Source of the DNA: an uncultured Clostridia bacterium
Lineage (GTDB): Bacteria > Bacillota > Clostridia > Lachnospirales > Lachnospiraceae
Assembly (NCBI GenBank): GCA_948467395.1
Contig: CAOKDX010000006.1
Span: 62,001 to 126,000 of the forward strand
Length of the DNA: 64,000 bases
Reading direction: 5' to 3'
Shown: piece after piece, positions 37,298 to 47,153 of the stretch
Numbering within the stretch: the first letter of the stretch is position 1
Layout of the letters: the number at the start of each line of letters is the position of its first letter
The notes under the pieces: generated by a model
Databases searched by the model: none
Told to the model about the DNA's origin: nothing
What the model saw: the letters and a program-made list of their open reading frames with translations, nothing else
Made by a program: the position numbers and the translations under genes

Positions 37298-40267
37298 TTA
37301 CTTCACTGTCACGTTAAATTTCTTTACCGCCTTTCCGCTGGTGAATTTCAAAGTGATCTTACCTTTTTTCTTTCCCTTGATCGTGAGTTTTCCTTTCTTA
37401 AAGGTTACCTTTGCTATCTTTTTGTCCTTTCCCTTCCACCCGCCAAGCTTAATACCGGAGCCGGATGGATTGACGGAGACCGTAAACTTCACCGTCTTAT
37501 TTCTCTTCACTGCCGCTCTGCCTGCCGCTTTCTTTCCCTTCTTTATTTTGATGGAAGGATTTTTCACAGTAACCCGCACCGTCTGGGAGATTCCGTTTGC
37601 TTTCGCCGTGATAACGGCTGTCCCTTTTTTCACTGCCCGGATCACACCGTTTGACACAGATGCCACCTTGGTATTGGAAGAAGACCACTCTACCATCTGG
37701 GAGCTTCCCGTCACATCAGCCCGCACCGTAGTTCTATTTTTCTTCTTTCCTGTATATAGCGTTGCCTTTGCCGCGCTGAGTTTCAGTGATGCCTGGGTGC
37801 CGCCTGGGTTGATATTCTGGTTGTTACCGGGATCCTGGGTGCCGCCCGGGTTCTGGTTTCCTCCCGGATTCTGATTATCTCCAGGATTCTGATTATCCCC
37901 GGGATTCTGTCCGTCTCCTGGATTATCACCTGGATTATTTCCGTCCGGATTTTTCTCCTCTGTCTCCACCCTCACATGGCATACTGCTTTGATATCCAGA
38001 TCCACTGCAGAAACTGCGGTAATATCCGCCTCGCCGCTCTCTGCCACAGCTGTCACATTCCCCTCCTGGTCCACATCTGCCACATCTGTGTCTGAGGAGG
38101 ACCAGATAAGGGTTTTGTCATCGGTGGTATCCGCTGGCTCAAAGACTACCTCCAGTTTCTTTTTTCCAAAGACAATACTATTGTCCGCCGTGTTCTTACT
38201 ATTTGTAAGGGTAATATCTGTTTCGGCAAAATGGATGCCTGTCAGGGGATGCTTTCCCTCTATCAGGGTCTGTCCGCCTGTCACGTCCTTTTCTGTGTCG
38301 GTTCCCGCAGTAATCGTACCTGTCACTGCCGTATAATTGTCATTTGTAACAGTAATCTTGTATTCCTGTCCCTTTTTCAGTCCCTTCAGGACAGCTCTGC
38401 CATCCTCTCCGGCAGTGACTATATATACCACTTCCTCCCCGGACCTTAATTCTATCTGGGAATTCTTCCTGGCTGTGATGACGGCAGAGCAGGTAGTTTC
38501 GTTTTCCGGCACGCCGGCTGCAGCCAGCTGATCCACCTCGGCCTCATTCAGTGCGCGGCCATATACCTGGATGCCGTGAAGGCTTCCCATCAGATCCCCA
38601 TGATTTCCCTCGCTGTCTCTTCCGATCATGATATTGGATGCCTCCGAGATGATCCGCTCAAAATCTATACCCGACAGATCGTTCTTCTCACAAGCCAGTA
38701 CTCCGTCCACATAAGAACGGCATCCGTTTTCGTCAATGGTGAAGGTGAGATTTTTTACCTTCCCTGTCTCATATTTCTTACAGCTGTCCCATGCAAACCC
38801 ATTTTTGCAATCCGGATTCGGGTAAAGTCTTGTGAGTTCACCGGTCTCCTGATTCACATATACGGTAATAAAACCTATGGTATTTTTGAGCAGTACATTG
38901 CCGTCAGCACCGGTAACCGCCAGCAGATCCCAGAAATCGGCGCCGTTTTCTTTGTAAATATTGCTGAAATTCCATTTTATATGAAAGGTCAGCCCCTTTG
39001 CCAGGGTGGCGCCGGACAGCAGGTCTTTGTCCAGCGAGATGCCCGCCCTGCCGCCGGCCCCGTCCTCGGATGACTGGATGCTGCCCTCGGATACCGCCGC
39101 ATCCCCCATCGGTGTAATGGTGTAGCCGCCGGATGTAACTGTTTTTTTGTCCTCACTGGTGACAGAGGTATCCGCAGTAAAGTCAGTATTCAGCAGCAGG
39201 CCGGAGGTGAGGTTGGTTTCCTTCCTCTGCAGATTTCCCACCGCTGTCTCCAGTTCTGCCTTCGCCTTGTCTACTGCCTCCTGTTCCGCGCCTGGGTCGG
39301 CATTGACAGCCACTGCCGCTGCCAGCTTCTCTTTCAGCTCCGCCGCCGTACTCTCTGTATACAGTTCAAATCTTCCCAGCTTCTGAGCCTCGGCAATCGC
39401 TGCCGCCAGCGCAGTTTTATCCGTCTGTACCACATCACCGCCTGTCACACTGCTATAGACCTGCTCGGCTGACAGCGCGGTGGTATAAATTTTGATATCA
39501 TCATACAGGATCTCACTCATATCCTCCGTGGAGGTCTGTCCATTTGACGGAAAGCCTCCGCAGCCCAGGGCATGAAACTGATTGGTCGCATATTTCTCCA
39601 GCGCCGGAACAAATCCGTTTGTTTTGTCTCCGCCGGTGGGAGCCGACGAAGTCTGTTCGATGCCGTCCAGATACACCCTTACATACTCCTTGTCCAGAGT
39701 GAGCGTCACGGTGTGCCAGCTGCCAAAGTGCTCCTACGTCTTCTTTGCCTCCGGGGTGTCTCCCCAAACCTGAGGCGTGCCGGCATTGACGCCGGTAACA
39801 AGATTGGCCTTTGTCCGGAGAAGATTCCATTCACCGTATTTCGTCGGCGTGGAATAGAAGATCGCCGATGCATCCTGCAGATTTTTCTCCGCATCAATAT
39901 TTACTCTCATAGATACGGTGAGACCGCTCTCTCCTGTCACATCGCGGAAGATTCCTGTGGGGAGTTTGGCATAATTTTTGCCAAAAGATTTTACCCCTCC
40001 GTCATTGACACGAAGGGCATGGTTATCCCCTTCTGAAACCACTTCCACCACGCCGCCGTTGACCTCCGGCGTGATGGCACTTTCCTCCCCTGTCTGTGTT
40101 CCCGTACTCTGAAGGGGTGCATCCCCTTCAAAGTCATATACATATGCCGGATCCGGCAGCGGAGCCGTTTCTGCACCGGCTGTCACCGGCCCGGCAGCCA
40201 GCGGCGTGGACAATGCCACTGCCGCAGAAAGGATAACTGCCATTCCCCTGTGTAACTGTTTTCTCAT
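37298..40267 (-). pseudogene. Secreted LamG/Big_2 protein interrupted by one in-frame TAG
   Basis: The frame would encode about 988 residues. Order: signal peptide (MRKQLHRGMAVILSAAVALS..., residues 1-31), a LamG/concanavalin domain (~35-265), a FIVAR-like helical hairpin (~275-345), a second LamG domain (~355-590), a CarboxypepD-regulatory-like strand region, a Big_2 domain, an NxPGG-rich linker and a final Big_2-type domain ending KKFNVTVK. Codon 178 is TAG (39734-39736), inside the first LamG domain: EAKKT, stop, EHFGSWHTVTL, with no frame change. AGGGGGAATCAGT precedes the ATG. It is adjacent and similar in architecture to the GH115 C-terminus downstream, suggesting shared substrate attachment. 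LamG domains bind carbohydrates or proteins; no catalytic domain is seen. Confidence 0.82.
37798..37950 (-). repeat. Repetitive Pro-Gly-Asn linker
   Basis: Imperfect 12-18 bp units encode repeated NPGD/NPGG/NQ blocks joining two domains of the LamG/Big_2 protein. Low complexity, likely a flexible cell-wall-spanning spacer and prone to slippage. Confidence 0.8.
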
Positions 40268-40296
40268 ACTGATTCCCCCTTATTCTCTCTGTGCTT

Positions 40297-43200
40297 TTAT
40301 TTTTTTACTGTTACTTTTATATTGATCTTTTTCTTTCCGCATGAAACCCGAATGTTCGCCTCCTTCTTTTTCTTCTGTGGAGAGATCCTGCAGGTGATAA
40401 CCCCATACTGGTCTACCTTGGCATACTTTTTCCCTTTTGTTACTTTATAAGTAATTGTATCTGTTGTTTTACTGGTGAACTTTTTGATCCGTATCTGTTT
40501 TACGGCGCCTTTCTTTCGCATCGTCAGCTTCTTTGCCGTGGCGATTGCCAGGCTCTTGTTCTGTTTCTTTTTCTTCACCACCCGGATGGTGACAACCTTT
40601 TTCAATGTCTTTCCCTTCACCGTTTTATTTGCGGCTGTTACCGTAATCCTTGCGGTTCCGGTTTTATTTTTCCGGATCGTGACCTTCCCTTTCGCACTGA
40701 CCGATGCGAGTTTCTTATTTGAGCTGGCAAACTTCACCTTCTGGGATGCCCCAGTGGGAGTTATCACCGCTTTCAGCTGCACCGTCTGCTTCTTCTTGCT
40801 CCTAGCCAGGTAAATCGTACTGCCCACACGATTTTTTACGGCTGCTGTCAATTTTGACGGATAGACTGTCTTATCATTTCCGTCTGCTCCCCCCGGATTG
40901 CCATTGCCGCCGGGCGGATCGGAAGGCTCCGCCGCCTTTGTCAGATTGTCCATGGCCTTCTTCAGACTGTTAAATGCATTGATATAATCCTGTTCTCCGG
41001 CATTGGCGTCCTCATATACCTTCGCTGCCCTTTCCATCTCTGCCTCCAGCACTTTTATACTGTCCGCCGTATAGATCTTTTTCGCTGCCTCAGCTTTCGC
41101 CTGTTCCAAAATCAGCGCCACGATGGAACGGTCTATTTTTCCATAATACATATGGCGGATCTGTTCCTCACTGACTGCCTCATCAAAGATCATAAAATCA
41201 TCCGCCAACATTCCGGCAGGCCCCCAGTACAGGTTATTGCCGCCAATCTGAATCGTACCCACATCCTTCAAAAGCTGTATGACGCGCTCCGCATTATCTA
41301 TATTCTGTCCCGCCGCATAATTTTTGTCCCGGGTGGACAGTTTCTTCTCACCGTTGACATAGACGCAGACCTCACTGCCCGTCATGGTGGTAGTCACCAG
41401 ATTCCATCTGCTGTTTTTCAAATATCCCTGCATATCAGACGGTCCCGGAAGGTTGTGCGGACAGTTCAGGTCAATAAATCCCCTGCCCCCGTCGTAGCCA
41501 AAATACGGGGCGCCTGCCAGCCATGCGTAGTTGTATTTATTTGAGAAGGACCAGATAAAGCCGTAATTGTCAAGGGAAGGCGCCTTTACCCATACGGAGA
41601 TGGTGGCTCCTTTTTTCAGATCCCCGCCTTTCAGCGGATTTGTCACGCGAAGCATCGCCGAATTCTCCACCAGTCCCGCGTTTACCCTGAGAACCTGCCC
41701 CCTGGTATCATCCTTTGCGATCACCGGATCGGAGTTACTGCCGGTATGAGACGGCTCTCCCGCTTCATTACCAGTGACAGAATCCTTGAAATCACCCTCA
41801 AAGGAGTAGCAGGCCCGGAGTGCATGTGTGACATCTGCCGCCAGGATCTTGTCCTCCAGCATCGGAAGATATTTGGCCAGTATATCAATGACCTCCTGCC
41901 TCTCCTTCTCTGACAGTCCGGCTTTCCCGGCCCGGGCCAGTGCATCACTTAACTTCTGCGCCCGGTCGGCGTCCGTCTCCTCCACAGTGCCTGTCTCATC
42001 TTTGTCATAACTGCTGGCGCCGTTCCGCACCATCTTTCCTGCCTGTCCGGCTGGTGCGGCAGAATTTGCAGATACCACGATCTTATCTACGGAAAGGCCA
42101 TCTTCCCGTCCTCCCAGGGAAAGCTTGTGCTCCCCGGCTGCCGCCACATTGAGAGACGCCGCCTTCTTCCAGACATAACCGCCGCCCGTTGCACCGATAT
42201 CATTTAATACGGCTGCATATTTCTCATCCAAAAAGATCAGGATCGAATCATCCTCGATGGATTCTGCCTTTAACCGCAGCCACACATTATAATTCCCCGT
42301 CTGCTTCAAGTCGATGATATATTCTGCCTTCGGTCCCAGATTCGTCGAATAGTCCGTGCTGGTATAGCCTTTCGTACTGTTTGGCCCGAAGAAGAGTGCG
42401 CTGCCGCTCCTGCCATTTGTCTCATGCCAGCTGATCTGGCTGTCACTCTTTACCGGTATGATCTTAGCGTAGTCACTGTTCTCAAGAGCAGCCTCCGCCT
42501 CAATATTGATATACCCTTTGGCGTCTTTGATAAATGCGCCCTTTCCGTCATCCTTCAGGGGCTCCTTTTCCTGCCATGCTTCTATGCTCGTGACCGCCCA
42601 TTTATTCCCAGCAAAGGTAAGGGCAATCTCTTTGTTCTCATCGGGTACGGCGGTAAATGTGTATTCCATAGTGCCGCCGGCTTTCACTGCGATATTGCCT
42701 AACACCTTTGTTCCATTGGCCTTCACCGTCATGCCGGATACTGCAAAGCCGCCGGAACCTCTGTCTCCCACTGCCAGGCCGATCCGGTATTTATTCTTTG
42801 TCTGGGTCTTAAAGATAAAGGTGTCCTCCGTCGATCCATACACAAAGCCCTTGTCCCGGTCCGAACACTTGGCGGCGCTGCTGCGGTATACCGCTTTTTT
42901 ATCGGATTTCTCATTTTCCTTCCATCTGAATTTCCTGCCAGTGGCAGCTGCTGTCACGCCGGTATAGCCCTTCTGTACGCTCCCTGCCTGGGCAGAGAAG
43001 TCAAATAAATACGCATCCTCCGTCTCCGTTCCCGCAGCCTCCAGTCCCTCTGCCGAAATCTCCGGCACGGCGGCTGTTTTCGGCGCCTGCCAGCCGGCTA
43101 TCGTCTGTCTGCTCTCCGGGGCGCCGGTTCTGGATGCCGGAGCTGTTTTCCCACTGTGTACGAGATCGATCTTATCAAAGGCAATTCCGGCATCGGACTG

Positions 43201-46200
43201 GATCACCCGCACGGTATGCCATCCTGGATCCGCCACATCGACGGTAAAGGATAAGCGTTCCATGCTCTCCTGGATGTTGATGGACCAGGCGGATCCGCCT
43301 TTCTCCTCCACCAGCGTATTGCCCCGGAGCAGTACTGCCGTTCCGTCATCCAGTCCCACAAGTACTCTGGCGCTTTTGGCTGTGCCGTCATCATATTTCC
43401 CCTCATTCAATGTAGGGAGACGGTACAGAACTCCGTTGTAGGTTCCTGTCGTCTCGAAATACACATGATATTCCAGATACGGAGCGGTCTGTATCGCCGT
43501 CTGCACCGGTGTGTCCTCAGAGAACAGACACGGATGGGAACTGTTGGTATCCGGGTACACCTTCATCAGATCCCCCGATACGCCCAGATCCTTCACCTGC
43601 TTCCATTCCTTTCCCTCCACCGGCACATTGCTGCTGTAGTGTTCCGCCTCCAGGGAAACCACGCCGTTTGCCTCATAATAACCCTTTTTTGCCGCATCGG
43701 CTGTCTTTTTCGTAAGGGAAACGGAAAATTCCCGCAGCTGTTCCTGGCCGCTGCTGATCCGGACCTTCGCCGCCTGTTTTCCCTCTGCCGCTTTTGTCCA
43801 GTCCGCCTTAAGCCAGACCCTTTTCTCCACTTCCACCGGAATGGAATACCGCTTGCCGGATGCCGCTGTCTCAAAGGCCAGCTCTTTCCCCGCCGCATCC
43901 GTCAGCATAAGTTCCTTCCCTGTCTCTACCAGTGCTGTCTGCTTCTGATATCCGGTGGTAAAGAGATCGATAAACCGCACGTCGTCTGTCTGGGAGTGGA
44001 ACTCCAGCGTCACCTCTTCATTCCCTGTCACCTGTCCCTCACACACCGCATCCAGTCCTTCGTCCGCCGACTGCGCGGATACGGAAGCCGTGTCCGGCTC
44101 TGCCTGTATCTTTGGCAGCCCGTTTACATTGGTATAGGGATCCAGTATATTCTTCCACTTGCCCGAAGAGAGCTCGTAGTTAAAGTAATCCACATCCTGG
44201 AGGACCTGCCGGTAAGCCTCCTCTGCCAGCTTCGCATAGGCACTGACACTTAAGAATCGCCCCTGTTGCTTATACACCCTGCTCTTCTGTGCGTAGATTG
44301 TCTTTTGCGCCGTGAGCATAGAGGATCGGATCATATAATGGATCAGCTGGTAATACGCCGCCTTCTCCTTCTCCGGCAGTTTCTCATAGATGGCACTGGA
44401 TCTCTTATCCAGCTCCTCCCACTGATTGACAAACCGCTGTCCCTCGTCGCCATAGTCCGTCACACTGAATTCCGTGCCCTGATTTAACCCGGCAAACTCC
44501 GGTTTCTTGATAAATCCCAGCTGGTATGCCTCTGTCAGAAGATCTGCCAGCTCCTGTGCATTCTCTGCTGACAGTGTAAAATCTCTCTGGAACTTCTCCG
44601 CCATATAGACAGCCGGATCTTCCCCGTGGACGGAATCCACATCCCAAGCCATGTTTAAGAAGAATTCCATCGGGATCTCGGACGGTTTCAGATCCCCCAC
44701 ATTCAGGATCCAGTAGTCATCGGAGCCTGCCGTGTAGGATTTATGCATCTCCTCATACATCAGGCTCAGCGGTGTCGTCGCCATCCAGAGATAACTGCAG
44801 GGCCAGCCCCAGTAGGAAACATGATAATATACCCCGCTCCCGGCATATTTCTGCTGTTCGTTCACTGTCGGATACTGCCGTACATAACCGTAATTATCAT
44901 CACACCACAATATAATGGTGTCATCCGGCAGTCCCAAATCATACTTGTAATATTCCGCCGCCTCTTTATACGGACAGAATACTTTCGGGAACTCGGTTTT
45001 CCGGCCAGTCTCCTCCTGGTATTTCTGTTCGTATTTTTTCAGAATGGCAAGCTGCGCCGTCACTGCCTTTTTCACCACCTCTGCCTTCTGCCGAAAGGTG
45101 GCGGAGGGTCCCAGTGCCGAGCAGAGAATTCCGGCGTCATGGACCGCCCTCAGGCCAATGGTGTATGTATTTTCAAATTTATAGTTGGACGCCACCCGGT
45201 CTTCCCAATAGGCATTCATGGCCTCTGGATTTACCGTGTAGTCATAGGACTTTTTCCAGTCGTTGTCCAGCTTTTTCAGATTATACTTCCCTTTGTTTTT
45301 CTCACACCAGGGCACCCACTCCGTGGGGTTGCAGCACAGAAGCATTTCCGCATGGGAGGAGCCCATGATCACACCGTAGCGCTCCGCCATCTCCGCATTG
45401 TAGGAAACGCCTGTCTTTTCGTTGATATAGGCGTTGAAGGCATCGGACTTCTCATGCATGGCCGGCCACAGTATATTCGCCTTCAGCCGCAGCATGATTT
45501 CAAATACATGGCTGTATGTATTGGCATTGGGCGTGCCGGGACTATCTGTTTTATTCTCGAATTTTTCGGACCAGGAGGTAAAGTTTTCCTCGTCGTTCAG
45601 GAATATCCCTCTATATTTCACATCCGGTTTTTCGATTTTGTTCAGTTTCGCCCCTGGCAGGATCACCTGGGTCTTTTTCTCTATGGGGACATCTCCCCAC
45701 CAGTACCAGGGAGAGACGCCTACCATCTCTGACAGCTCATAGATGCCATAGATCGTCCCTCTCTTGTCACTTCCGGCAATGACCAGGGCTTTGCCTGCGC
45801 CGTCATAAGGATTCTCCACGGTCTGGATGGTAAATGCCTCCCACTCACCAGTGACGCCCGTCAGATCAAGTTTCCCGGCAGCGGCAAGCCTGTCTACCAT
45901 GCCCCCCTGCCCGGCCGTTCCAATAATGATCATATTATCGGTGAAGCCATCCTTCTCCTGTTTCAGGGAAGGCTTCTTTCCGGTAACTGCCTCCACATCC
46001 GTCACCAGATCCCCGGCAGCTCTCTTTACCTGGGGCAGCTCCTTCTCCTGATCCAGATAGATGCTGCTGACCACATTATCCTGGAAGAGAATAAAGTCTC
46101 CCTCCTTATACTCATAGGTACTCTGCCGTACCGTCTCCCTTTCTGCACTGGAACTACCCTGTTCCCTGGCAGAAACCATCGCAGGTTCCACAAACAGCGC

Positions 46201-46248
46201 CGCTGTCAGGATACAAGCGAAGATTCGTTTTGCTGCTCTCCATTTCAT
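40297..46248 (-). CDS. Secreted multidomain GH115 (xylan alpha-1,2-glucuronidase) with CBM-like, LamG and Big_2 domains
   Basis: A 1,983-residue secreted protein. Signal peptide 1-28 (MKWRAAKRIFACILTAALFV...). The GH115 catalytic region (~30-800) has VGVSPWYWWGDVP, KYRGIFLNDEENF, VIMGSSHAEMLL, TIGLRAVHDAGI, ILWCDDNYGYVRQYP and LNVGDLKPSEIPMEFF. A GH115 C-terminal beta domain follows (~850-1045). Then come CBM/malectin-like modules (~1075-1230 and ~1245-1390), a LamG domain (~1473-1706), a FIVAR-like hairpin (~1709-1772) and two Lys-rich Big_2-type domains (~1796-1983). GH115 enzymes remove (4-O-methyl)glucuronic acid from xylan. The start is set by AAGGAG about 10 nt upstream; the frame is open for 147 codons more but these are low-quality. 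It lies 29 bp downstream of the LamG gene start, head-to-tail on the same strand. Confidence 0.9.
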   Translation of the reverse strand: MKWRAAKRIFACILTAALFVEPAMVSAREQGSSSAERETVRQSTYEYKEGDFILFQDNVVSSIYLDQEKELPQVKRAAGDLVTDVEAVTGKKPSLKQEKDGFTDNMIIIGTAGQGGMVDRLAAAGKLDLTGVTGEWEAFTIQTVENPYDGAGKALVIAGSDKRGTIYGIYELSEMVGVSPWYWWGDVPIEKKTQVILPGAKLNKIEKPDVKYRGIFLNDEENFTSWSEKFENKTDSPGTPNANTYSHVFEIMLRLKANILWPAMHEKSDAFNAYINEKTGVSYNAEMAERYGVIMGSSHAEMLLCCNPTEWVPWCEKNKGKYNLKKLDNDWKKSYDYTVNPEAMNAYWEDRVASNYKFENTYTIGLRAVHDAGILCSALGPSATFRQKAEVVKKAVTAQLAILKKYEQKYQEETGRKTEFPKVFCPYKEAAEYYKYDLGLPDDTIILWCDDNYGYVRQYPTVNEQQKYAGSGVYYHVSYWGWPCSYLWMATTPLSLMYEEMHKSYTAGSDDYWILNVGDLKPSEIPMEFFLNMAWDVDSVHGEDPAVYMAEKFQRDFTLSAENAQELADLLTEAYQLGFIKKPEFAGLNQGTEFSVTDYGDEGQRFVNQWEELDKRSSAIYEKLPEKEKAAYYQLIHYMIRSSMLTAQKTIYAQKSRVYKQQGRFLSVSAYAKLAEEAYRQVLQDVDYFNYELSSGKWKNILDPYTNVNGLPKIQAEPDTASVSAQSADEGLDAVCEGQVTGNEEVTLEFHSQTDDVRFIDLFTTGYQKQTALVETGKELMLTDAAGKELAFETAASGKRYSIPVEVEKRVWLKADWTKAAEGKQAAKVRISSGQEQLREFSVSLTKKTADAAKKGYYEANGVVSLEAEHYSSNVPVEGKEWKQVKDLGVSGDLMKVYPDTNSSHPCLFSEDTPVQTAIQTAPYLEYHVYFETTGTYNGVLYRLPTLNEGKYDDGTAKSARVLVGLDDGTAVLLRGNTLVEEKGGSAWSINIQESMERLSFTVDVADPGWHTVRVIQSDAGIAFDKIDLVHSGKTAPASRTGAPESRQTIAGWQAPKTAAVPEISAEGLEAAGTETEDAYLFDFSAQAGSVQKGYTGVTAAATGRKFRWKENEKSDKKAVYRSSAAKCSDRDKGFVYGSTEDTFIFKTQTKNKYRIGLAVGDRGSGGFAVSGMTVKANGTKVLGNIAVKAGGTMEYTFTAVPDENKEIALTFAGNKWAVTSIEAWQEKEPLKDDGKGAFIKDAKGYINIEAEAALENSDYAKIIPVKSDSQISWHETNGRSGSALFFGPNSTKGYTSTDYSTNLGPKAEYIIDLKQTGNYNVWLRLKAESIEDDSILIFLDEKYAAVLNDIGATGGGYVWKKAASLNVAAAGEHKLSLGGREDGLSVDKIVVSANSAAPAGQAGKMVRNGASSYDKDETGTVEETDADRAQKLSDALARAGKAGLSEKERQEVIDILAKYLPMLEDKILAADVTHALRACYSFEGDFKDSVTGNEAGEPSHTGSNSDPVIAKDDTRGQVLRVNAGLVENSAMLRVTNPLKGGDLKKGATISVWVKAPSLDNYGFIWSFSNKYNYAWLAGAPYFGYDGGRGFIDLNCPHNLPGPSDMQGYLKNSRWNLVTTTMTGSEVCVYVNGEKKLSTRDKNYAAGQNIDNAERVIQLLKDVGTIQIGGNNLYWGPAGMLADDFMIFDEAVSEEQIRHMYYGKIDRSIVALILEQAKAEAAKKIYTADSIKVLEAEMERAAKVYEDANAGEQDYINAFNSLKKAMDNLTKAAEPSDPPGGNGNPGGADGNDKTVYPSKLTAAVKNRVGSTIYLARSKKKQTVQLKAVITPTGASQKVKFASSNKKLASVSAKGKVTIRKNKTGTARITVTAANKTVKGKTLKKVVTIRVVKKKKQNKSLAIATAKKLTMRKKGAVKQIRIKKFTSKTTDTITYKVTKGKKYAKVDQYGVITCRISPQKKKKEANIRVSCGKKKINIKVTVKK

Positions 46249-46304
46249 AACTGTCACTCTCCTTTTTGTATTCAGTGCCATTGTTATCATCAAAGCCCAA
46301 CGGC

Positions 46305-47153
46305 TCAAAACAGCGCAATTGAGCTTAGTAAAACCGCTGCCACACACAGGATGCTCCCCGCCCGCTTTCTCCTGCTCATGGGCCTGCCGGTTATCAGGCA
46401 TGCCGCGAAGAGAACGAAGAGCTGCATGGGCTGGATCAATGTATAAAAAAATATATTTGCTGCGGCGGCCTCTGCCTCTGTCATCAGCCCGGCGGCATTG
46501 GTCAGCCTTGACAGTACCACGCCCGCCATTTCTTTCCCCGCCGGGGGCTTCCTTTTCGAAAGACGCGGCAGCTGGATCAGCGCCACCGCCGTCAGTACCA
46601 GGATAAGTATCGAAACAGGGTTTCCATGCTGTGCCATCCTCCCCATCTGCAGCCCATACATAAATTTTGATAAGATATACACCAGGCACACGCCAATGCT
46701 TTTTTTCATCTCACCTGGTGCTCCCTTTCGATCTGTCAATATCAGCCAGATCCCGAATAAGAGACACAGGGCAAGCAGGAGGATGCCGGTCTGAAACCTG
46801 CTTTTCCCCTCCCATAGGTTGATGCCGTAGGACAGGATCACGTTGATCCCCAGCCACGCCTTTAATTCATAGGGCTCGCTATTCTTCAGCAGCAACGCTG
46901 TTGTGTAAAACTCCAGAACCTTCCACACCACCAGGCATGCCAGCAAGAGGAAGCTGGAACGGTTCATCCCCAGCCGCCATCCAGTGAAGGGCAGGCAGAG
47001 CACCAGCCAGAATACCGTCATCAGTGATACAAGGAAGGTGTACTCCTCCGGCGTGCACTTGAGCTTTGCGGATATGTATTTGTCCCCATAGGCCGTGAGG
47101 GAATAGAAGGTAATGGTGAGAGCTGCCCAGATCATCGCGGCTCCCCATCCCAT
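46305..47153 (-). CDS. DMT/EamA-type membrane transporter
   Basis: A 282-residue protein with about ten hydrophobic helices in two repeats, as in the drug/metabolite transporter superfamily. N-terminal MIWAALTITFYSLTAYGDKY and C-terminal FFYTLIQPMQLFVLFAACLI are the typical halves. It overlaps the end of the cytosolic GH115 gene by 22 bp, with AGGAGA inside that gene's 3' end, so the two are co-translated. It may carry a sugar or uronate fragment, or a metabolite of its breakdown; this is inferred only from position. A hairpin of the AGCTCAA type spans the stop codon. Confidence 0.82.
   Translation of the reverse strand: MGWGAAMIWAALTITFYSLTAYGDKYISAKLKCTPEEYTFLVSLMTVFWLVLCLPFTGWRLGMNRSSFLLLACLVVWKVLEFYTTALLLKNSEPYELKAWLGINVILSYGINLWEGKSRFQTGILLLALCLLFGIWLILTDRKGAPGEMKKSIGVCLVYILSKFMYGLQMGRMAQHGNPVSILILVLTAVALIQLPRLSKRKPPAGKEMAGVVLSRLTNAAGLMTEAEAAAANIFFYTLIQPMQLFVLFAACLITGRPMSRRKRAGSILCVAAVLLSSIALF

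Noticed and set aside
40297-46689. Longer version of the secreted GH115 frame starting near 46689
   Set aside because: The first 147 codons overlap the EamA gene on the same strand in another frame and lack coding character; the signal peptide and ribosome site place the start at 46248.
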